Of a stretch of DNA of 64,000 bases, positions 20,701-31,240 are shown piece by piece; position 1 is the stretch's first letter; each line of letters starts with the position of its first letter. The notes below the pieces were generated by a model. The model was not told where the DNA came from. It made no database searches and saw only the letters and a program-made list of their open reading frames with translations. Location of the stretch: NCBI RefSeq assembly GCF_036237275.1, contig NZ_CP108352.1, positions 744,001 to 808,000 on the forward strand, read 5' to 3'. Made by a program: the position numbers and the translations under genes. The DNA is from Streptomyces sp. NBC_01353. GTDB taxonomy: Bacteria; Actinomycetota; Actinomycetes; Streptomycetales; Streptomycetaceae.

Positions 20701-20883
20701 TGTCGCACCACGTGGTCATGTGGCTGTCACAACGAGCCTGGGCGAAGCGGCCGGCAGTGCTCTGCCACTCGGGACAGGGCTGTGCCTTTCGGGGCAGCAG
20801 CGAGGGCGCGGACGTGGAGGGCCGGGAGTCACCCGCCCCCGGCATTTCGCGGATTCGGGAAAGGAAAGTGCAGGTCTCGGCGG

Positions 20884-21670
20884 CGCGCCCCCACCGACAA
20901 CGACCGCGGCTGGCACCAGCGCGACGCCTCCTACTGGAAGGACCGCGGTCTCGACCACTGCGATACCGCACGGTCTCCGTCACCCCCGACGCGCGGGGCA
21001 TGGCCGTCGTCGTCCGCAGCGCCGCCGCCACGGGCAGCTCCGGCTACCTCACCACCAACCGCTGGGAAAGCGACGGTGACAGCCTGCGCCTGCGGGTGCA
21101 TGCCGAACCCGTCGGCCACTGGCCGGAGCGGGGCGACGACTTCCCCGACCCCATGGTGGACCCGACACTCCCGTCGGAGGAGTACCGGGAGCTGGTCCGC
21201 AGGAACGGGTCCCGCTCACTGGCCCGCATCGGACTCGACTGGGAGCTTCCCGCCGAATCGTCCCGGGTGGAGTGGTTCGGCACGGGCCCCGGCGAGGCCT
21301 ACCCCGACTCGCGCCATGCGGTTCGCGTCGGACGTTTCCGCGCGACCGTGGACGAGCTGCAGACGCCCTACGTGCGTCCCCAGGAGAACGGCAACCGTGC
21401 GGACATTCGCTGGGCCGCTTTCACCGACGGAGCCGGGACGGGGCTGTGCATCGTGGGCGAAGAGCCGTTCCATTTCGCCGCGCGCCGCTGGACCGACCAA
21501 CAGCTCGACGCCGCACGGCACCACAACGATCTCGTACCGGGCCCGGTGATCCACCTCCACACCGACCATGCCGTCCAGCGCCTCGGCACCGCCGCTGTGG
21601 GACCGGGTGTCCTGCCCCAGCACCGGCTCGAACTCGCATCGGCGGACTTCACGTTCATCCTGACCCCCCC
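20884..21670 (+). pseudogene. GH2 beta-galactosidase (LacZ-type), C-terminal domain remnant
   Basis: The remnant opens with RAPTDNDRGWHQRDASYWKD, the usual start of LacZ domain 5. After a frameshift near 20960 it continues in another frame with VVVRSAAATGSS, WFGTGPGEAYPDSRHAVRVG, YVRPQENGNRADIRWAAFTD and HTDHAVQRL. These are beta-galactosidase small-chain motifs. The whole catalytic barrel is missing and the frame is broken, so it is dead. Confidence 0.82.
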
Positions 21671-21841
21671 TGCAGCAGAGCTGAGACCACCGAGCGGCCC
21701 GCCGCACCGGAGACCCTGGTGCAGCGGGCCGCTTCGTGCTCCGATGACCCGCCCCTGCCTCGGCCCCATGCGAGGTCCGCGCCTGATTCTGCGGCGGTCG
21801 AGGCACGTCCAGACCGCGAAACTCCCTGTGTGGGAGGACTG

Positions 21842-21898
21842 TTGACACCTTCGCGCTGCGCTTCGTACTGTCGCGGGCAGAATTTCGAACGGCATTCG
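21842..21898 (+). promoter_or_regulatory. Promoter and operator-like repeat before the zinc dehydrogenase
   Basis: TTGACA (21842-21847) is followed after 18 bases by TACTGT (21866-21871). Fifteen bases on lies CGAACGGCATTCG (21886-21898), which resembles the CGAAA-N3-TTTCG repeats of the xylan genes with one mismatched arm pair. Confidence 0.5.
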
Positions 21899-22090
21899 GT
21901 ATATCGAACAGCAAGGGCCCGCTCACGTGCCTATCACTCGGATTACCCCCTGCGGGGAGCAGACATCATGGCGAAACCTGACGTACGTCCCGGCCCCCGC
22001 CGAGGCTGGGCCGGCCGTGGTCGGCAAGACTCGGATGACGAGCCTCCGGTCCGAGGGCCGGGAGCGTCGCACCCCTGGAGGTGTGCACCT

Positions 22091-23107
22091 GTGAGCCCTC
22101 GACAGCAGGCCGTCGTCCTTGAGGCCCCTGGGGCCTTTCGCCTCGTCGACCACACCCCCAGACCGCCGGGTCCCGGCGAGGCCCAGATACAGGTTCACGC
22201 CGTGGGGCTCTGCGGCCGTGACCATGCCGTCTACTTGGGCGATCACCCCCCCGAGAACGTTCACTTTCCGGTCACCCCAGGCCATGAGTGGTCGGGCACC
22301 GTCACCGCCGTAGGAGCGGGGACATCCGCGTCTCTGATCGGCCGCAAGGTGGTGGGTGAGGGACTGCGCAACTGTGAGACATGCGACCGCTGCCGCGAGG
22401 GCGAAACCCACCTGTGCACGGGTGGCTACGAAGAAACAGGGTTCACCCATCCCGGCGCCATGGCCACCACGGTGACACTTCCCGCCCGCCTGTTGCACAC
22501 CCTCCCGCCAGACGCCGACCTCACGGCCGCCGCGCTCCTCGAGCCCGCCGCCTGCGCGGCCGCAGCGGTCCTGAAGGCGCGTCCGCTGCCGGGTTCACGA
22601 GTGGCCGTCATCGGAACCGGCGCCGTCGCCCTCCTCGCCGCCCAGCTCCTGGGCACCTCCTCCCCCAGGGAACTTCTGGTACTCGGTTCGAGCCCCGACC
22701 ATGCCGGACTGTCCCACCATTTCGGGGCCACCACCTATGGGATATGGGGCCGTGATGCCGGCCCTTCCGACTTCGACGTGGTGATCGATGCCGTGAGCGC
22801 GGTCTCGACCGCACGCGCCGCCATGTCCCTGTTGCGGCCAGGAGGACGCCTGGTCCTCACCGACATCCCGGCCCGCGGCGCGGAGAATCTGGATCCCGTC
22901 CACGTCATCCACCGACAGCTGTCGATCGGAACCGTGCTCGGAGCCTCCGCCTCTGCCTGGACCTACGCCGTACGTGCCTTTTCCGCCGGGCAACTGACTC
23001 CACTGACGCTCCTCACACACGAGCTGGGCCTCGACGAATTCGCCCGCGCCATGGAACTCATCGGCAGCAGCGGTCCCGGGGTCGGGAAAGTCCTCCTGCG
23101 ACCCTAG
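22091..23107 (+). CDS. Zinc-dependent medium-chain alcohol/polyol dehydrogenase
   Basis: 338 aa, cytoplasmic MDR-family enzyme. Catalytic zinc ligands are in VGLCGRDHAVYLG and TPGHEWSG; the structural zinc cluster is CETCDRCREGETHLC; the NAD(P) site is VIGTGAVALLAAQLL. Relatives oxidise sorbitol, arabinitol, threonine and similar alcohols. I favour the GTG at 22091 with GGAGG eight bases upstream, because the product then starts at the domain edge; an ATG at 21968 with GGGGAG would add 41 low-complexity residues. Position between xylan and arabinose genes suggests a pentitol or pentose-related substrate (inference). Confidence 0.85.
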   Translation: MSPRQQAVVLEAPGAFRLVDHTPRPPGPGEAQIQVHAVGLCGRDHAVYLGDHPPENVHFPVTPGHEWSGTVTAVGAGTSASLIGRKVVGEGLRNCETCDRCREGETHLCTGGYEETGFTHPGAMATTVTLPARLLHTLPPDADLTAAALLEPAACAAAAVLKARPLPGSRVAVIGTGAVALLAAQLLGTSSPRELLVLGSSPDHAGLSHHFGATTYGIWGRDAGPSDFDVVIDAVSAVSTARAAMSLLRPGGRLVLTDIPARGAENLDPVHVIHRQLSIGTVLGASASAWTYAVRAFSAGQLTPLTLLTHELGLDEFARAMELIGSSGPGVGKVLLRP

Positions 23108-23293
23108 GCCTCAAGCGGAGGACGACACCTCCTGCCCGCAGGACAGGACCCAAGCCTCTGATCCCCCCGAGCGCAAGATGCCTCCACGCGCGCGGACAGA
23201 GGGTGCCGCGTCGCCACCCGGTTCACCTCGTCCCGGCCGCCGAGCAGGTTTTTGCCGACGTCTGTTTTCACCGACGACGTTCGGAACACGAAG

Positions 23294-23580
23294 ATGACAG
23301 AACAGCGCCAGCAGGCCCGCCCGCCCGTCTCGGAACCCTTCGGTCACCTGCCCGACGGCACGAAGGTGCGTCGCTGGTGGCTGGAGAACGGCGGATTCCC
23401 TCGGCGGCACCGCCTCGGGAAGCGGTGGCCGCCGTTACCGCCCCGGGGACGGACTGTGCCTGGAGACACAACATTTTCCCGATTCCCCCAACCACCCGGA
23501 ATTCCCCAGTCCGGTCCTGCGACCCGGCGAGACTCCCGGTCCTCGACCGTTCACTCCTTCACCACAGACTGCCTCGATCG
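23294..23580 (+). pseudogene. Aldose 1-epimerase (galM) with internal deletion
   Basis: The ATG at 23294 opens a typical N-terminus, [21 protein letters not shown]. About 45 bases on, in a different frame, the very end of the same family appears: [20 protein letters not shown] (starting near 23449) and VLRPGET, then STVHSFTT. The roughly 250 central codons with the catalytic His and Glu are gone. An intact aldose epimerase lies at 28.8 kb. This is a relic of a second copy. Confidence 0.78.
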
Positions 23581-23588
23581 AGAGTGAG

Positions 23589-23602
23589 TGTTAACGTTCA
23601 CA
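23589..23602. promoter_or_regulatory. AraR-like box, distal, upstream of the YtfQ-type binding protein
   Basis: TGTTAACGTTCACA matches the TGTTAGCGCTCACA boxes of this locus at 12 of 14 positions. It lies 218 bases upstream of the proximal promoter and could serve as a second operator for looping (inference). Confidence 0.5.
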
Positions 23603-23806
23603 AGCGTGAGGTCAAGACCTGGCCAAACCGCCGCCACACGGGGGCCAGGGTGGGGGAAAATCGACCGGCCGCAGCATGCAGGCACGCCACGAGGGGCGAA
23701 TCTGCCACGGTCAACCACGCGTCCTGACCGGCCTCTGGGCCGTTTCGCCGTACAGCTACCAGGCTCGCCCCCGTCTATCAAGAACGGGTAACGGTCGCAC
23801 GAGCCC

Positions 23807-23836
23807 TTGAGTTACGTCTCTGTTAGCGCTCACAAT
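23807..23836 (+). promoter_or_regulatory. Promoter overlapped by AraR-like box, YtfQ-type transporter operon
   Basis: TTGAGT (23807-23812), an 18-base spacer and CACAAT (23831-23836). TGTTAGCGCTCACA (23821-23834) covers the spacer end and most of the -10. The araB and chvE promoters have the same arrangement. Confidence 0.6.
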
Positions 23837-23986
23837 GTGTCGCGTTCGCCCGCTCACCCGTTGTCGGGGCAGACGCTTCATCCGCCTCGCCCGCCACAAC
23901 CGTCCAGCGCGCAGCCACGCCTCCGCCGGGCCCGTCGCCTTCAGGACCTCGCCCGGTGTCACGCACGTCTCGAGAGGAAACACGAC

Positions 23987-24979
23987 ATGGCCCACAGAGC
24001 CCTCCGCGTCATCGCCGCCGCCGTTCTGGCCGGCGGGGTGCTGACCGCCTGCACCACCGAACCCGTGAACACCGGCAGCACCGGCAAGGGCTCCTCCGAC
24101 GGAAAACTGGTGCTCGGGTTCGCACAGGTGGGAGCCGAGAGCGGCTGGCGTACCGCCAACACCAAGTCCGTCCGCGAGGCGGCCGAGAAGGCCGGTCTCA
24201 CGCTGAAGTTCTCCGACGCGCAGCAGAAGCAGGAGAACCAGATCAAGGCGATCCGCACCTTCATCCAGCAGAAGGTGGACGTCATCGCCTTCTCCCCCGT
24301 GGTGGAGTCCGGGTGGGACACCGTCCTGAAGGAGGCCAAGAGCGCCGGCATCCCGGTGATCCTCACCGACCGCGCGGTCGACTCCGCGGACACCTCCCTC
24401 TATCAGACGTTCCTCGGCTCCGACTTCGTCAAGGAGGGACAGGAGGCCGGCAAGTGGCTCGTGAAGGAGTACGAGGGAACCTCCGAGCCGGTCAACGTCG
24501 TGGAGCTCCAGGGCACCACCGGGTCCGCGCCCGCCAACGACCGCAAGGCCGGCTTCGCCGAAGTTATCAAGGGCGACCCCAAGTTCAAGGTCGTCGCCTC
24601 CCAGACCGGCGACTTCACCCGCGCCAAGGGCAAGGAGGTCATGCAGGCCTTCCTCAAGTCCCACCAGGACATCGACGTCCTGTACGCCCACAACGACGAC
24701 ATGGCCCTGGGCGCCATCCAGGCCATCGAGGAAGCGGGCAAGAAGCCGGGCGTCGACATCAAGGTGATCTCCGTCGACGGCATCAAGGACGCCTTCGTCG
24801 CCATGCAGGAGAAGAAGATCAACGTGGTGGTCGAGTGCAACCCGCTCCTCGGCGACCAGCTCATGGAGCTCGTCAAGAAGGTCGCGGCGGGAGAGACCGT
24901 CCCGCGACGGGTCGAGGTCGAGGAGGGCGTCTTCACTCAGGACCAGGCCGCGGCGGCCCTGCCTGGCCGACAGTACTGA
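23987..24979 (+). CDS. Sugar-binding lipoprotein of a pentose/galactofuranose-type ABC importer (YtfQ-like)
   Basis: 330 aa, exported and lipid-anchored: the signal peptide ends in the lipobox LTAC within VLAGGVLTACTTEP. The mature domain is a Peripla_BP_4 sugar binder (LVLGFAQVGAESGWRTANTK near its start) related to E. coli YtfQ. The ATG at 23987 follows GAGAGG. A hairpin separates it from the ATPase gene, as often seen where the binding protein must be made in excess. Context (arabinose boxes, aldose epimerase, araBAD) suggests L-arabinose or arabinofuranose as ligand. Confidence 0.92.
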   Translation: MAHRALRVIAAAVLAGGVLTACTTEPVNTGSTGKGSSDGKLVLGFAQVGAESGWRTANTKSVREAAEKAGLTLKFSDAQQKQENQIKAIRTFIQQKVDVIAFSPVVESGWDTVLKEAKSAGIPVILTDRAVDSADTSLYQTFLGSDFVKEGQEAGKWLVKEYEGTSEPVNVVELQGTTGSAPANDRKAGFAEVIKGDPKFKVVASQTGDFTRAKGKEVMQAFLKSHQDIDVLYAHNDDMALGAIQAIEEAGKKPGVDIKVISVDGIKDAFVAMQEKKINVVVECNPLLGDQLMELVKKVAAGETVPRRVEVEEGVFTQDQAAAALPGRQY

Positions 24980-25000
24980 CCGTCCCGCCCGTACGAGACC

Positions 25001-25024
25001 GGGGGCGGCCCTCGCGCCGCCCCC
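25001..25024 (+). terminator. Intercistronic hairpin between binding-protein and ATPase genes
   Basis: A 9-bp stem (GGGGGCGGC with GCCGCCCCC) and a 6-base loop sit in the 72-base gap. It probably acts as an attenuator or mRNA 3'-end stabiliser favouring the binding protein rather than a full stop (inference). Confidence 0.6.
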
Positions 25025-25051
25025 CCCGTTCCTCTCAGGAGAGGAGGGCGG

Positions 25052-26610
<1,559 letters not shown>

Positions 26611-26614
<4 letters not shown>

Positions 26615-27726
26615 CCCCACCTGACGACACGGGACCCGGGACGCGTCCGGCCCCGGCGGCCGGCGCCCGGCGGCTCACCGAGCACCGGCTGTTCTGGCCC
26701 GCCGCCGTTCTCGCCGCCCTGTTGCTGGGGAACGTCGCCCTCACCCACGACTTCTTCGCCATCCGCGTCCAGAACGGACACCTCTACGGCAGCCTCATCG
26801 ACATCCTCCAGTTCGGCGCCCCCCTGATCCTGGTGTCGCTCGGCATGACACTGGTCATCGCCACCCGCGGCATCGACCTCTCGGTCGGCTCGACGGTGGC
26901 CATCGCCGGCGCACTCGCGTGCGAGCACATCGCCACGGCGAAGGAGCCCGGAAGCCTGGGCACCGTCATGTCGGCGATCATCGTGGCGATCGTCGTCGCT
27001 GCCGCGATCGGACTGCTGAACGGCTTCCTCATCGCCCGGCTCGGCGTCCAGCCCATCGTCGCCACGCTGGTCCTCATGGTCGCCGGGCGCGGCGTGGCCC
27101 AGCTGATCACCGACGGCCAGATCATCAGCGTGTCCAGCAGCGCCTACAAGATGATCGGCGGCGGCTACTGGCTCACTCTCCCCTTCGCCGTCCTGCTTGC
27201 CGCGGCCCTCGTCGCAGTGACCTCCCTCGTCACCCGGCGGACCGCGCTCGGCATGCTGATCGAATCGGTGGGCGGCAATCCCGTCGCGAGCCGGCTCGTC
27301 GGCATCAGGGCGGGCGGGCTCCTGGTCATGGTCTACGTCGTCAGCGCCGTGTGCGCGGCAGTGGCCGGCCTGATGATCAGTTCCAACGTCTCCAGCGCCG
27401 ACGGCAACAACGCCGGCCTGTGGATCGAGCTGGACGCGATCCTCGCCGTGGTCATCGGCGGCACCGCTCTCACGGGCGGCCGCTTCTCCCTCGGCGGGAC
27501 GGTCCTGGGCGCGCTGATCATCCAGACCCTCTCGACCACGATCTACACCCTCGGCGTACCGCCGGAGACCACCCTCGTCTTCAAGGCCCTGGTCGTCATC
27601 GTCGTGTGTCTCGTCCAGTCGTCCGCGTTCCGCGCGCGACTCTCACACCGTCGCCGACCGGCCGCCCCGGACCCGACCCCCGCGGCCGACGACATGGCGG
27701 CCCGCCGGCAGGAGGTCCACCCGTGA
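26611..27726 (+). CDS. Sugar ABC transporter permease (YtfT-like, CUT2)
   Basis: 371 aa, inner membrane. Ten or so hydrophobic segments are visible, with the CUT2 hallmark GIDLSVGSTVAIAGALA, the VGGNPVASRLVGI loop and VIGGTALTGGRFSLGGTVLGAL. The ATG at 26611 overlaps the ATPase stop and its own stop overlaps the next permease start (GTGA). The N-terminal 35 residues are Pro/Ala/Gly rich and cytoplasmic. Confidence 0.93.
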
Positions 27727-28730
27727 GCACCGCCCTCAGCTCCCTCACCAAGCCGCTCCACCGGTTCTCGGTACGGCATGCCACCCGCCTGCCGCTCATG
27801 GTGACGGCCACTCTGCTGATCGCGATGTTCTCGATCGGCTCCCTGCAGTACGAAGGTTTCTTCTCCGCGCAGGTCCTGCTCAACGTCCTGATCGACAATG
27901 GCTTCCTGCTCGTCGTAGCGATCGGCATGACGTTCGTCATCCTCACCGGTGGAATCGACCTGTCCGTCGGCTCCATGGTGGCCTTGTCGACCATGCTGAC
28001 GGCCTGGCTCGTCGAACAGAACGGCCTGCCGCTCGCCCTTTCGGTGCCGGTGGTCCTGCTGGTGGGTGCAGGAGGCGGCGCGCTGATGGGCTGGGTGATC
28101 CACGCCTTCGAGATCCAGCCCTTCATCGTCACCCTCGCGGGCATGTTCCTCGCCCGCGGCCTCTGCTACATGATCAGCACCGAGTCCATCTCCCTCACCG
28201 ACCCCACGACCACGCGGATCGCCCAGACGCGGGTGCTCCTGCCCGGGGGCCTGTTCATCTCACCCGCCGTGGTCATCGCCCTGGTCGTGCTGGCGCTCGC
28301 CTTCGTCGTCCTGCACCACACCCGCTTCGGCCGTACCGTCTACGCCCTGGGCGGCAACGAGTCCTCCGCCCGTCTCATGGGCCTGCCCGTGGGACGCACC
28401 AAGGTCGCGGTGTACGCCGTGAGCGGTCTGTGCTCCGCCCTCGGCGGTCTGCTGCTGACGTTCTACATGCTGTCCGGGTACGCCCTGCACGCCGTCGGCA
28501 TGGAACTCGACGCCATCGCGGCCGCCGTCATCGGAGGGACACTGCTGACCGGGGGCTCCGGTTTCGTCCTGGGCACCGCGCTGGGCGTGACGGTCCTCGG
28601 CCTGATCCAGACCATCATCAGTTTCCAGGGCACGCTCAGCTCGTGGTGGACGCGCATCGTCATCGGAGGCCTGTTGTTCGTCTTCATCCTCCTCCAACGG
28701 CTCTTCGGCGGCTCCCGCCCGGCGCACTAG
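27723..28730 (+). CDS. yjfF: Sugar ABC transporter permease (YjfF-like, CUT2)
   Basis: 335 aa inner-membrane permease, second partner of the importer. Hallmarks: GGIDLSVGSMVALSTMLTAW, LGGNESSARLMGLPVGRTKV and VIGGTLLTGGSGFVLGTALG, all typical of the galactofuranose permease YjfF. The GTG at 27723 overlaps the upstream stop (GTGA). The symbol follows homology; the substrate here is more likely arabinose-related. Confidence 0.9.
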   Translation: MSTALSSLTKPLHRFSVRHATRLPLMVTATLLIAMFSIGSLQYEGFFSAQVLLNVLIDNGFLLVVAIGMTFVILTGGIDLSVGSMVALSTMLTAWLVEQNGLPLALSVPVVLLVGAGGGALMGWVIHAFEIQPFIVTLAGMFLARGLCYMISTESISLTDPTTTRIAQTRVLLPGGLFISPAVVIALVVLALAFVVLHHTRFGRTVYALGGNESSARLMGLPVGRTKVAVYAVSGLCSALGGLLLTFYMLSGYALHAVGMELDAIAAAVIGGTLLTGGSGFVLGTALGVTVLGLIQTIISFQGTLSSWWTRIVIGGLLFVFILLQRLFGGSRPAH

Positions 28731-28782
28731 ACCTCCCGGGCAAGCCCGGATCCCGAGCAGACCACTGACCACCACGACCGCG

Positions 28783-28818
28783 GCCGGGAAAGCGGGGCCT
28801 TCAGCCCCCTTTCCCGGC
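28783..28818 (+). terminator. Hairpin between yjfF-like permease and galM
   Basis: GCCGGGAAA pairs with TTTCCCGGC, and GGGGC/GCCCC pair inside. It may partly terminate the transporter message; the galM RBS follows at 28837. Confidence 0.6.
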
Positions 28819-28846
28819 TGTGCCGCACTCCGAACAAGGAACTCCC

Positions 28847-29920
28847 ATGACCCCGTCCTCCCGCCCTCCTTTCACCGGAGGCCCACCGGTCTGCCACCCC
28901 GGCACGGACTCCGGGCAACGATGGACCTTCGGCTTTACGGACGGCCTCACGGCGGAGGTACACACCCGCGGCGCCCGCCTCCACGCGCTGTGGGTGCCGG
29001 ACCGGTACGGCACCCCGGCCGACGTCGTCCTCGCTCCTCGCGATCCGGCCCAGACGGCCACCGCCGCCCGGTACTTCGGCGCCACGGTCGGTCGCTACGC
29101 CAACCGCATCGCACAAGGCCGGTTCTCCCTGGACGGGAAGCCGTACCAGTTGACCACGCAGGAGAACGGCCACTGCCTGCACGGCGGAACCGACGGCTTC
29201 GACACCCGGCTCTGGGAAGCCGAGAGCGTGCACACCCCGGAGTGGACCGGTGTGCTCCTGCACCTCCGCAGCCCCGATGGCGACCAGGGGTTCCCGGGAA
29301 ACCTGGACGTCACCGTCAGCTGTCTCATCGGCCGCGGCAACGAACTCTCCTTCTCCTACGCGGCGGTCACCGACGTGACCACCCTGGTCAACCTGACCAA
29401 CCACGCCTACTTCAACCTCGAGGGCGAGGGTGCCGTCGACATCCTCGACCAGGAGCTCGCCGTCGACGCCACCCACTACACACCGGTCGACGGGGATCTC
29501 ATCCCCTCCGGGGACCACCGCCCCGTCTCCGGCACCGCGTTCGACCTCCGGCGGCCGCTCAGGATCGCCGAGGCCCTGGCCCGCCCCGACGCGGGCGGGG
29601 GATACGACCACAACTTCGTACTGAACCGGCGCGGCGGCGACGACACCCTCCACCGGGCCGCCGTCCTCCACGCGCCGGCCACGGGCCGCCGCATGGAGGT
29701 GCTGACCACGGAGCCCGGACTCCAGGTCTACACCGCGGGGCAGTTCGACGGAACGGTCCTCGGCAAGAGCGGTACGCCCTACCGGGCGGGCGCCGGTATC
29801 GCGCTGGAGACCCAGCACTTCCCCGACTCCCCGAACCGCCCCGGTGACCCGTCCGCGGTGCTGCGCCCCGGTGACGAGTACCGGTCGAGGACGGTCCTGC
29901 GGTTCAGTACCCGCGACTGA
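28847..29920 (+). CDS. galM: Aldose 1-epimerase (mutarotase)
   Basis: 357 aa, cytoplasmic; interconverts alpha and beta anomers of aldoses such as arabinose, galactose or xylose. Family motifs: ATVGRYANRIAQGRFSLDGK, the substrate-binding His in ENGHCLHGG, the catalytic His in NLTNHAYFNL, and the catalytic Glu in [14 protein letters not shown]. The ATG at 28847 has AAGGA six bases upstream; an upstream in-frame start lacks an RBS. It stands between the two pentose importers and ends at a shared bidirectional terminator. Confidence 0.93.
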   Translation: MTPSSRPPFTGGPPVCHPGTDSGQRWTFGFTDGLTAEVHTRGARLHALWVPDRYGTPADVVLAPRDPAQTATAARYFGATVGRYANRIAQGRFSLDGKPYQLTTQENGHCLHGGTDGFDTRLWEAESVHTPEWTGVLLHLRSPDGDQGFPGNLDVTVSCLIGRGNELSFSYAAVTDVTTLVNLTNHAYFNLEGEGAVDILDQELAVDATHYTPVDGDLIPSGDHRPVSGTAFDLRRPLRIAEALARPDAGGGYDHNFVLNRRGGDDTLHRAAVLHAPATGRRMEVLTTEPGLQVYTAGQFDGTVLGKSGTPYRAGAGIALETQHFPDSPNRPGDPSAVLRPGDEYRSRTVLRFSTRD

Positions 29921-29940
29921 CTGCGTACGAACACGCCGAC

Positions 29941-29982
29941 ATGGCTGTGCCCGCCGGTGGAGGAGCCGGCGGGCACAGCCAT
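29941..29982. terminator. Bidirectional terminator between galM and gguB
   Basis: A perfect 17-bp stem (ATGGCTGTGCCCGCCGG and its complement) with an 8-base loop lies between two converging operons. Confidence 0.92.
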
Positions 29983-29995
29983 ATCCGCAGCGGCG

Positions 29996-31240
29996 TCAGG
30001 CGCCTGCCCTGCGCTTGTTCCACACGTCGAAGCCGACCGCCGCGAGCAGCACGAGGCCCTTGATGACCTGCTGCCAGTCGGTGCCCACCCCGACCAGGTT
30101 CATGCCGTTGTTGAGCACGCCGAGGACCAGGCCGCCGATGATGGCTCCCAGGACGGTCCCGACGCCGCCGCTCATGGACGCCCCGCCGATGAACGCGGCG
30201 GCGATGGCCTCGAGTTCGAAGTTCACGCCCGCCTTCGGCGAGGCCGCGTTGAAGCGCGCAGCGAAGACGAGCCCGGCGAGCGCCGCGAGCATTCCCATGT
30301 TGAGGAACACCGCGAAGGTCACCTTCTTGTCCTTGACCCCGGACAGCTTCGCGGCGGGCAGGTTCCCCCCGATCGCGTACACGTGGCGGCCGATCACCGC
30401 GTTGCGCATCACGTAGCCGAAGCCCACCAGCAGCGCGGCCAGGATCAGGAGGACCACGGGGGCGCCCTTGTAGCTGGCGAGCAGCAGGGTGGTGACCAGG
30501 ACGGCGGCGATCAGCGCCGTCACCTTCAGCGCGAACAGGCCCGTGGGGAGCGTCTCCAGGGCGAACTCCCGCTGGCGGCGGCGGTCCCGCACCTCCTGGA
30601 ACACCACGTAGGCGATCAGTCCCAGGCCGAGGAGCAGGGTCCCGTTGTGGTAGTTGGTCTGCGGCCCCACCTCCGGCAGGAAGCCGTTGGCGATCTTCTG
30701 CAGTCCGTCCGGGAACGGGCCGAGCGTCTGCCCTTTGAGGAAGATCTCCGTGAGCCCGCGGAACAGCAGCATGCCGGCGAGGGTCACGATGAACGACGGT
30801 ATGCCGACGTACGCGATGAAGAATCCCTGCAGCGCGCCGGCGACGGCCCCAAGGAGCAGGGTGAGGAGCACCGCGACGGGCCAGGACACATGGTGCTCGA
30901 CCATGAGCACCGCCCCGATCCCACCGACCAGGGCCATCAGGGAGCCCACCGACAGGTCGATGTGCCCGGAGATGATGACGATCATCATGCCGATCGCCAG
31001 GATGAGGATGTAGCTGTTCTGCAGCACCAGGTTGGAGACGTTGCGCGGCAGCAGGAGATCGCCGCCCGTCCAGATCTGGAACAGGAGCACGATCAGGCCG
31101 AGTGCGAAGAGCATCCCGTACTGGCGCATGTTCCGTCGGACGCCGTCCAGGAGCACCCGGGCCAGCGGTGCCCCGGTGGACGGAGCCCCGCGGCCCGGGG
31201 GCGCCGGTGTGGTCGTTTTCGTGCTGACGTCGGTGCTCAT
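29996..31240 (-). CDS. gguB: Multiple-monosaccharide ABC transporter permease (GguB/XylH-like)
   Basis: 414 aa, inner membrane, longer than the CUT2 permeases above because of an extra cytoplasmic stretch ([17 protein letters not shown]). Hallmarks: [39 protein letters not shown] and [20 protein letters not shown]. The ATG at 31240 overlaps the ATPase stop (ATGA). ChvE-GguA-GguB systems import arabinose, xylose, galactose and glucose; this is the second pentose importer in the window. Confidence 0.93.
   Translation of the reverse strand: MSTDVSTKTTTPAPPGRGAPSTGAPLARVLLDGVRRNMRQYGMLFALGLIVLLFQIWTGGDLLLPRNVSNLVLQNSYILILAIGMMIVIISGHIDLSVGSLMALVGGIGAVLMVEHHVSWPVAVLLTLLLGAVAGALQGFFIAYVGIPSFIVTLAGMLLFRGLTEIFLKGQTLGPFPDGLQKIANGFLPEVGPQTNYHNGTLLLGLGLIAYVVFQEVRDRRRQREFALETLPTGLFALKVTALIAAVLVTTLLLASYKGAPVVLLILAALLVGFGYVMRNAVIGRHVYAIGGNLPAAKLSGVKDKKVTFAVFLNMGMLAALAGLVFAARFNAASPKAGVNFELEAIAAAFIGGASMSGGVGTVLGAIIGGLVLGVLNNGMNLVGVGTDWQQVIKGLVLLAAVGFDVWNKRRAGA

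Noticed and set aside
21968-22090. Upstream ATG (21968) as the start of the zinc dehydrogenase
   Set aside because: It would add about 41 Arg/Gly/Pro-rich residues not expected in the family; the GTG at 22091 has a better-placed GGAGG. Kept only as an alternative.
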